The notes under the pieces are model-generated. The model ran no database searches and was not told where the DNA came from. It saw nothing but the letters and a program-made list of their open reading frames with translations. Shown here piece after piece: positions 59,031-64,000 of a stretch of 64,000 nt of DNA. Within the stretch, counting starts at the first letter, position 1. Each line of letters opens with the position of its first letter. The translations under genes were made by a program, and so were the position numbers. Where the stretch lies: contig NZ_CP114013.1 in assembly GCF_028416635.1 (NCBI RefSeq), positions 5,642,001 to 5,706,000 on the forward strand. Reading direction: 5' to 3'. The DNA is from Baekduia alba. GTDB taxonomy: Bacteria; Actinomycetota; Thermoleophilia; Solirubrobacterales; Solirubrobacteraceae.

Positions 59031-59711
59031 CTAGGCCGGCGCGGTCGAGCGCGGATCGGCCGTCAGGAAGGCGATCGTCACCGCGACGAGCTCGTCGGCC
59101 ACGGCGGCGATGCCCTCGATGCCCTCGCGCAGGAGCGTGATCGAGACGATCTCGTTGACCGCGGAGATCGCGGCGGTCGCCTGCAGCGGCGTCAGCTCGT
59201 GCAGCTCGGGATGGGTCACGCGGGACTCCGCGCGCCACTGGACGAGCACGCCGGCGAGCGCGTCGACCCACGCGGTCCAGCGCTGCGCGAGCTGCGGACC
59301 GCCCGCGCGCATGTGCGTGAGGAACAGCTTGGTGAACTCGGGGTGGGCGACCAGCGCGGCGAGGTAGGCGCGGGCGCCGACGTCGATGCGGCGGACCGGA
59401 TCCGGCTCGGCCGCGACCGTGTCGACCACGGTCCCGACCATCAGCTCGCTGGCGACCTCGAAGGCCTGCAGGAAGCAGTCGTCCTTGTCGCGGAAGTGCT
59501 CGTAGAACGTGCGCTTCGCCGTCCCGGCCACGCGGACGATGTCGCTGATCGTCACCGCCGCGACGCCGCGCTGCGCCGCGAGCGTCACGAAGGCCGACAG
59601 CAGCCGGCCGCGCTGGGACGCCAGGACGACGTCGCGCGCGAGCCCGTGGGGCCCGCGCGGCAGGACGACCGGCGCGTCGGCCGCCTGGAAGGGGGAGGCG
59701 ACCTCGCTCAA
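59031..59711 (-). CDS. TetR family regulator, TTG start
   Basis: 226 residues. HTH LLSAFVTLAAQRGVAAVTIS, DIVRVAGTAKRTFYEHFRDK. No ATG or GTG lies before the HTH; the only near-start codon is TTG at 59711, which overlaps the MaoC stop as TTGA, consistent with translational coupling. Ligand unknown. Confidence 0.85.
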   Translation of the reverse strand: MSEVASPFQAADAPVVLPRGPHGLARDVVLASQRGRLLSAFVTLAAQRGVAAVTISDIVRVAGTAKRTFYEHFRDKDDCFLQAFEVASELMVGTVVDTVAAEPDPVRRIDVGARAYLAALVAHPEFTKLFLTHMRAGGPQLAQRWTAWVDALAGVLVQWRAESRVTHPELHELTPLQATAAISAVNEIVSITLLREGIEGIAAVADELVAVTIAFLTADPRSTAPA

Positions 59712-60169
59712 CCGCCGTAGATCCGGGACACCGACTCGGCGACGCAGACCGGCTTGTCGCCGCCCTCGCGCTCGAACGTCTGGGTGATCGTCATCTGCAG
59801 CCCGCCCGGGATGTCGTCGGCGGCAGTGAGCGCCGCGCGCATCCGGACCTTGGAGCCGACCGGCAGCGGCGCTGGGTAGCGGACCTTGTTGTAGCCGTAG
59901 TTGAGGCCGAAGGCGACGCCCTGGACCTCGAACAGGCTGTAGGACAACTGGGGGCCGAGCGACAGCGTGTACAACCCGTGGGCGATCGTGCCGCCGAACG
60001 GCGTGTCCTTCGCGCGCTCGGGGTCGACGTGGATCCACTGGTGGTCGCCGGTCGCGTCGGCGAAGGCGTCGATCGCCTCCTGCGTGACGTCGATCCAGCC
60101 GCTCACGCCGAGCTCCTCGCCGACCTTGCCCTTGAGCTCGTCGAGCCCGTTGATCACCGTGGCTGCCAT
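59708..60169 (-). CDS. MaoC family dehydratase
   Basis: 153 residues. Hot-dog hydratase motif FADATGDHQWIHVDPERAKD (Asp/His) and FGGTIAHGLYTLSL. Hydrates 2-enoyl-CoA esters. The ATG at 60169 is 7 nt after TAGACT, so leaderless; its -10 contains the UbiB stop codon. Confidence 0.92.
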   Translation of the reverse strand: MAATVINGLDELKGKVGEELGVSGWIDVTQEAIDAFADATGDHQWIHVDPERAKDTPFGGTIAHGLYTLSLGPQLSYSLFEVQGVAFGLNYGYNKVRYPAPLPVGSKVRMRAALTAADDIPGGLQMTITQTFEREGGDKPVCVAESVSRIYGG

Positions 60170-60176
60170 GGCCCGC

Positions 60177-60182
60177 AGTCTA
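60177..60182 (-). promoter_or_regulatory. -10 TAGACT formed from an upstream stop codon
   Basis: The UbiB TAG stop (60180-60182) is the first half of TAGACT; 7 nt then the MaoC ATG. Confidence 0.5.
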
Positions 60183-61559
60183 TGCGCGCGGCCGCGCGGC
60201 GAGCCACTCGGCCTCGATCCGCCCGAGGTCGGTCGACGGCGGCTCGTCGGCGATGTACTCGAGCGCGAGCGTGCCCCAGTCGGCGCCGGCGCGCAGCTCG
60301 CCCAGCACGCTGAACAGCAAGCCCTCCATGCGGCGCAGCAGCAGTGCCTGCGGCGGGATCGTCTGGCGGCGCATGTCCTCGAAGTACGGCGAGGCCGGCG
60401 AGCCGGAGATCTCCATGGAGGAGCGGACGTACTCGGGATCCAGGCGGCGGAAGCCGGTCGTGAAGTACCACTCGCCGGCGGTCGCGAGCTGGCCCAGGAT
60501 GCGCTCGGCCTCGAACGTGTCCGGCTGGGGCAGGTAGCCGAGCGACGACATGTACTCGAACGCGGTGTCCGCGTCGCCCGCGATGACGGCCCGCGCCAGC
60601 GCGCGCTCGTCGGCGAGGTAGTCGGCGTCCATCCGCCGCACGAGGCCGAAGTCCAGGAAGCACACGCGCCCGTCCTGGGCCAGCAGGTAGTTGCCCGGGT
60701 GCGGGTCGCCGGCGGCGGTGCGCTCGCGCCGCAGCAACCCGTAGAAGAACCGGAAGCAGATCTCCGCGAAGCGGTCGCGGGCGGCCTCGTCGAGCTTCTG
60801 GACCTCGGCGAAGCCGCGGCCGTCCACGAACTCGGTGATCAGCACGCGCCGCGTGGACATCGAGGTGACGACGGCCGGCACCATGATGAACGGGTGGTCG
60901 CGGAAGGCGCGGTGGACGCGCCGGTGGTGCTGGGCCTCGAGCTCGTAGTCGAGCTCCTCGCCGATGCGGTCGCGCAGCTCCTTGAGGATCGCCTTGGCGT
61001 CGAGCCCCGGCGCCAGGCGCTTGACCAGCGGGAGCAGGACCGCGGCGTTGCGCAGGTCGGTCTCGACCGCCTCGGCGACGCCCGGGTACTGGACCTTGAC
61101 CGCGACGTCGCGGCCGTCGTGGAGCGTCGCGCGGTAGACCTGGCCGATCGACGCCGCCGCGACCGGCTCGGCGTCGAACTCCTGGAAGTGCTCGTCAATC
61201 GAGCCGCCGAGGTCGTCGACAAGGACCTGGCGCATCTTGGCGAACGGGACCTGCGGCGCGTCGTCGCGCAGCGCGGCGAGCTTGGCCTTGAACGCCTCGC
61301 GCTCGCCCTCGGGCACCATCTCGAAGTCGACGGTCGACAGGACCTGGCCGAGCTTCATGGCCGCGCCCTTCATCTGGCCGAGCTGGGTGACGAGCTCGTC
61401 GGCCAGCGCGAGCGCGCGCTTGGCGTCGGCCGCCTCGGCGCCCTCGGGCGTCCGGGTGCGGTTGGCGAGCTGGGTTCCGGCCCAGCGCGCGGACTGCCCG
61501 GCGACGAGGCCGCCGAACTTCGCGGTGCGGGCAAGGCGGCTGGTGGGGATCTTGGGCAT
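60180..61559 (-). CDS. AarF/UbiB (ABC1) kinase-like protein
   Basis: 459 residues. Ala-rich nucleotide loop and Lys: AASIGQVYRATLHDGRDVAV (KVQYPGV follows); N-terminal KxGQ motif MKLGQVLSTVDFEMVPEGER; catalytic region GDPHPGNYLLAQDGRVCFLD (FG follows). Supports isoprenoid-lipid metabolism in known cases. Start at 61559. Confidence 0.92.
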   Translation of the reverse strand: MPKIPTSRLARTAKFGGLVAGQSARWAGTQLANRTRTPEGAEAADAKRALALADELVTQLGQMKGAAMKLGQVLSTVDFEMVPEGEREAFKAKLAALRDDAPQVPFAKMRQVLVDDLGGSIDEHFQEFDAEPVAAASIGQVYRATLHDGRDVAVKVQYPGVAEAVETDLRNAAVLLPLVKRLAPGLDAKAILKELRDRIGEELDYELEAQHHRRVHRAFRDHPFIMVPAVVTSMSTRRVLITEFVDGRGFAEVQKLDEAARDRFAEICFRFFYGLLRRERTAAGDPHPGNYLLAQDGRVCFLDFGLVRRMDADYLADERALARAVIAGDADTAFEYMSSLGYLPQPDTFEAERILGQLATAGEWYFTTGFRRLDPEYVRSSMEISGSPASPYFEDMRRQTIPPQALLLRRMEGLLFSVLGELRAGADWGTLALEYIADEPPSTDLGRIEAEWLAARPRA

Positions 61560-61573
61560 CGGGCGGTCCTGCC

Positions 61574-61583
61574 AGAGTAGGCG
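61574..61583. promoter_or_regulatory. Candidate bidirectional -10 pair (UbiB / exonuclease genes)
   Basis: AGAGTAGGCG: minus TACTCT (61574-61579), 14 nt from the UbiB ATG; plus TAGGCG (61578-61583), 4 nt from the ATG at 61588. The plus box lacks the final T and is rather close. Confidence 0.3.
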
Positions 61584-61587
61584 GCCT

Positions 61588-62448
61588 ATGGGTCCGCTCT
61601 TGGTGGTCGACGCACCGTCCCTGCTCTACCGCGCGTTCTACGGTCTGCCGAAGTCGATCACGGGCGCCGACGGCCAACCGGTCAACGCGCTGCTCGGCTT
61701 CGCCAACCAGGTGCTGTGGGCGGTGGAGCGCCACGCGCCCCGCACGGTGATCCTGTGCACCGGCGCCGAGGCCGCGGCCTACCGCGCCGAGTCGCTGGCG
61801 TCCTACCACGCCGACCGCCCGCCGGTGCCCGACGAGCTGGCGCCGCAATGGGCCGACGCGCCCGCGTTCTTCGCCGCGTTCGGCTGGGCGTGGGAGGACG
61901 CGCACGACCTCGAGGCCGACGACCTGCTCGGCGCCTACGCGCGCTGCGAGGTCGACGCCGGCGGGACGTGCCTGATCTTCTCCGGCGACCGCGACATGTT
62001 CCAGTGCGTCAACGAGTCGGTCTCCGTCCTGTATCCGCGGGGCGGCAAGGACGGCCCGGAGCTCGTGGACGTCAAAGGCGTGAAGGCCAAGTACGGCATC
62101 CGCCCCGACCAGGTCCCGGACTTCATCGCGTTGCGCGGCGACCCGTCCGACGGGATCCCGGGCGCCAAGGGCATCGGCGAGAAGACCGCCGGGGAGATCC
62201 TGCGCGTGCACGGCACGCTGGACGACGCGATCGCCAACGCCGACGCGGAGCGCCCGCGCGTGGCCGCAGCGCTCCGGAATCAGGCCGACGAGCTGCGCGA
62301 GTTCCGCAAGATCGCGACGCTCCAGCCGATCTCAGTGGCGTGCCCGCAGGACGCTCCGACGACGTACGGCAAGGCCTCCGAGGCCGCGTCGACGCGCGGG
62401 ATGGGGCGACTTTCGGAGCGTTTGGCGGGGTTGGCGAAGAAGGACTAA
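61588..62448 (+). CDS. 5'-3' exonuclease (FEN/Pol I N-terminal-like)
   Basis: 286 residues. LLVVDAPSLLYRAFYGLPKS, the helical-arch acid set DAHDLEADDLLGAYA, LIFSGDRDMFQCVNESV and the helix-3-turn-helix FIALRGDPSDGIPGAKGIGE. The segment ILCTGAEAAAYRAE stands where an Asp is usual, so one metal ligand may be altered. Free-standing, separate from a polA gene. Start at 61588. Confidence 0.9.
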   Translation: MGPLLVVDAPSLLYRAFYGLPKSITGADGQPVNALLGFANQVLWAVERHAPRTVILCTGAEAAAYRAESLASYHADRPPVPDELAPQWADAPAFFAAFGWAWEDAHDLEADDLLGAYARCEVDAGGTCLIFSGDRDMFQCVNESVSVLYPRGGKDGPELVDVKGVKAKYGIRPDQVPDFIALRGDPSDGIPGAKGIGEKTAGEILRVHGTLDDAIANADAERPRVAAALRNQADELREFRKIATLQPISVACPQDAPTTYGKASEAASTRGMGRLSERLAGLAKKD

Positions 62449-62507
62449 GCGGTGCGCGCGCGAACGTCGCGCTGTTGAACGCCGAACCGTCTGCCGATGC
62501 TTCCGCG

Positions 62508-64000
62508 ATGATCCTCCGCGTGGTGCGACGTGTCGCTGCCTGCTGGTCTGTCGTCGCACTGGTTTGCGCGGCGTTAGCCGGCGCCGCCCACGCCGCCCCG
62601 AGCGCGCCGCCGCGCGCGGTGGACCTGGACGCCGCCGGCTGGGAGTACGCGCCCGATCCGACCGGCGCCGGCCTGCGCGGACTCGGGCCCTCCCACCCGG
62701 GCGGCCCCAGCGGCCTCACGTGGTCGGCCGTCGACCTCCCGCACGTCTTCGACCCCACGCCGGACACGAAGGCCTTCCACGGCCAGACGGGCTGGTACCG
62801 CCTCTCGGTCACGCGCCCGACCGCCTCGCCGGCCGGCTTCGACTGGGGCATCCGCTTCGACCAGGTCCGCCGCGTCGCCGACGTCTTCGTCGACGGCCGG
62901 CGCGTCGCGGTCCACTCCGACCCTTACGCGCCGTTCACCGTCGCGCTGCCCCAGTTGCGCGACGGGCGCCCGCACGCGGTCGTCGTCCGCGCCGACAGCC
63001 ACAAGGCCGAAGAGCCGCGCGAGGGCTGGTGGAACTGGGGCGGGATGACGCGCGCGGCCACGCTGGTCCCGCTCGGCGCGATCGTGGCGCGCGACACCGG
63101 CTTCCTGCCGCAGCGCACCTGCCGCGGCGACGACTGCACGTGGAGCGTCACGGTCGACACCACGCTCTTCAACCGCGGGACGACGACGGTCTCCGCGCGG
63201 CTCGCCGCGCGGCTGACGACGCCCGACGGCAAGCCGGCCGGCCGCGGGACCGCGACGTCGCGGCCGATCGCCCCCGGCGAGACCGCGCGCGTGCGCTTCC
63301 GCGTCCCGGTCGCCGACGACGACGTCCAGCTCTGGGGTCCTGGCCACCCGGCGCTCTACGGCGCCGCGCTGGACACGCTCGGCGCCGGCGGCGCGGTCCA
63401 GCAGCACGACGCCGCCCGCATCGGCCTGCGGACCGTGACCGTGCACGACGGGCTCCTGACGCTCAACGGCCAGCCCGTGGAGCTGCGCGGCGCGTCGATC
63501 CAGGAGGACGTCGACGGCCACGGCCCGGCGCTCACCGACGCCGACGTCAACGGGATCGTCGCCCAGCTCAAGGCCGTCGGGGCGAACGTCACGCGCGCCC
63601 ACTACGCGCTCGACCAGCGCCTGCAGGACAAGCTCGACCAGGCCGGGATCATGGTCTGGACGCAGGCCCCGATCTACCACCGCGACCGCCTGCTGGTCAC
63701 CGCGGACCAGCGCGACACGGCGCTGTCGACGGTCCGCGCCGCGGTGCTGCAGACCCGCAACCACCCGTCGACGATCACGCACTCGGTCGCCAACGAGCTG
63801 TCGGTGATCCCCGACAAGGTCCCCGGCACCGCCGCCTTCCTGCGCGACGCCCGCGCGCTGACGCTGGACCTGGACCCGACGCTGCCGACGTCGGTCGACA
63901 CGCTCAGCTACCCCGGCTACCCGCGGCAGGCGGCCTACGCCGCGTTCGACCTGCTGGGCATCAACTCGTACTTCGGCTGGTACCCGGGCAAGCCGGGGCA
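62508..64000 (+). CDS. Glycoside hydrolase family 2 protein, N-terminal part (runs off right edge)
   Basis: About 497 residues visible. Signal peptide (VAACWSVVALVCAALAGAAHAA), a sugar-binding domain (WYRLSVTRPTASPAGFDWGI), then LTLNGQPVELRGASIQEDVD and the barrel entry AGIMVWTQAPIYHRDR. The acid/base position reads STITHSVANELSV (Asn-Glu). Paralogous to the gene at 48537. ATG at 62508; an ATG at 62497 meets a stop after four codons. Confidence 0.85.
   Translation, partial: MILRVVRRVAACWSVVALVCAALAGAAHAAPSAPPRAVDLDAAGWEYAPDPTGAGLRGLGPSHPGGPSGLTWSAVDLPHVFDPTPDTKAFHGQTGWYRLSVTRPTASPAGFDWGIRFDQVRRVADVFVDGRRVAVHSDPYAPFTVALPQLRDGRPHAVVVRADSHKAEEPREGWWNWGGMTRAATLVPLGAIVARDTGFLPQRTCRGDDCTWSVTVDTTLFNRGTTTVSARLAARLTTPDGKPAGRGTATSRPIAPGETARVRFRVPVADDDVQLWGPGHPALYGAALDTLGAGGAVQQHDAARIGLRTVTVHDGLLTLNGQPVELRGASIQEDVDGHGPALTDADVNGIVAQLKAVGANVTRAHYALDQRLQDKLDQAGIMVWTQAPIYHRDRLLVTADQRDTALSTVRAAVLQTRNHPSTITHSVANELSVIPDKVPGTAAFLRDARALTLDLDPTLPTSVDTLSYPGYPRQAAYAAFDLLGINSYFGWYPGKPG

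Overview
The window looks like chromosome from a high-GC Actinomycetota, most likely class Thermoleophilia (Solirubrobacterales-like). The reasons are very high GC with G/C-ending codons, dense gene packing with ATGA/GTGA stop-start overlaps, many TANNNT -10 boxes only 6-9 nt from the start codon (leaderless style), a SigK/RskA/fasciclin locus, a PAC2 protein, a BldC/MerR-type regulator and a eukaryote-like IleRS. The taxon is an inference; no rRNA or tRNA gene was seen.

Layout. 1-4.6 kb: a minus-strand catabolic operon (NTF2-like protein, TIM-barrel isomerase, VOC protein, Leu/Glu-type dehydrogenase, indolepyruvate oxidoreductase running off the left edge) behind an XRE-cupin regulator. 4.7-12.9 kb: a plus-strand 3-hydroxyisobutyrate-dehydrogenase-like gene converges on a minus operon joining an M24 peptidase/creatinase, acetoin/2-oxoacid dehydrogenase E1-alpha, E2 and E1-beta, and the lower meta-cleavage set (hydratase, acylating acetaldehyde dehydrogenase, 4-hydroxy-2-oxovalerate aldolase). 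13-19.8 kb: XdhC, GNAT, a membrane protein, a PrmC-like methyltransferase, PAC2, a YhaM-like OB-HD protein and a Drr-type ABC exporter. 19.9-22.8 kb: a continuous stop-start chain of two half-size TauE/SafE proteins, three tandem 20-codon mini-ORFs, a KdpD-like kinase and a KdpE-like regulator. 22.8-37 kb: trehalose phosphatase, DUF554, glycosyltransferase, SDR, LysE, PolX, polyprenol-phosphate mannosyltransferase, SpoIIM, sigma/anti-sigma/fasciclin, thioredoxin, an ATL protein and IleRS.

37-42.2 kb is a regulator cluster: MarR, two paralogous MerR proteins with a degenerate B12-like domain around a zinc-ribbon protein, a 28-residue membrane microprotein, an HD-GYP protein and a BldC-like protein. 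A triplicated 57-bp hairpin repeat separates the last two. 42.2-47.5 kb: PPK2, thioesterase, MATE, a lipoprotein with a catalytically dead alpha/beta hydrolase, and fumarase. 47.5-48.5 kb: a DUF559 nuclease gene bracketed by two related palindromes, probably mobile. 48.5-64 kb: GH2 hydrolase, cyclase, succinate-semialdehyde dehydrogenase, sugar transferase, MpaB-like oxygenase with a TetR gene, acetolactate-synthase-like enzyme, SpoIID, LemA, TetR, MaoC, UbiB, 5'-3' exonuclease and a second, partial GH2.

The least ordinary features are the stop-start-linked mini-ORF array (22265-22445), the palindrome-bracketed DUF559 gene, the symmetric bidirectional -10 elements between divergent leaderless genes, and the MerR/HD-GYP/BldC cluster with shared upstream motifs. 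All motif and promoter statements come from reading by eye; no search or folding calculation was run.
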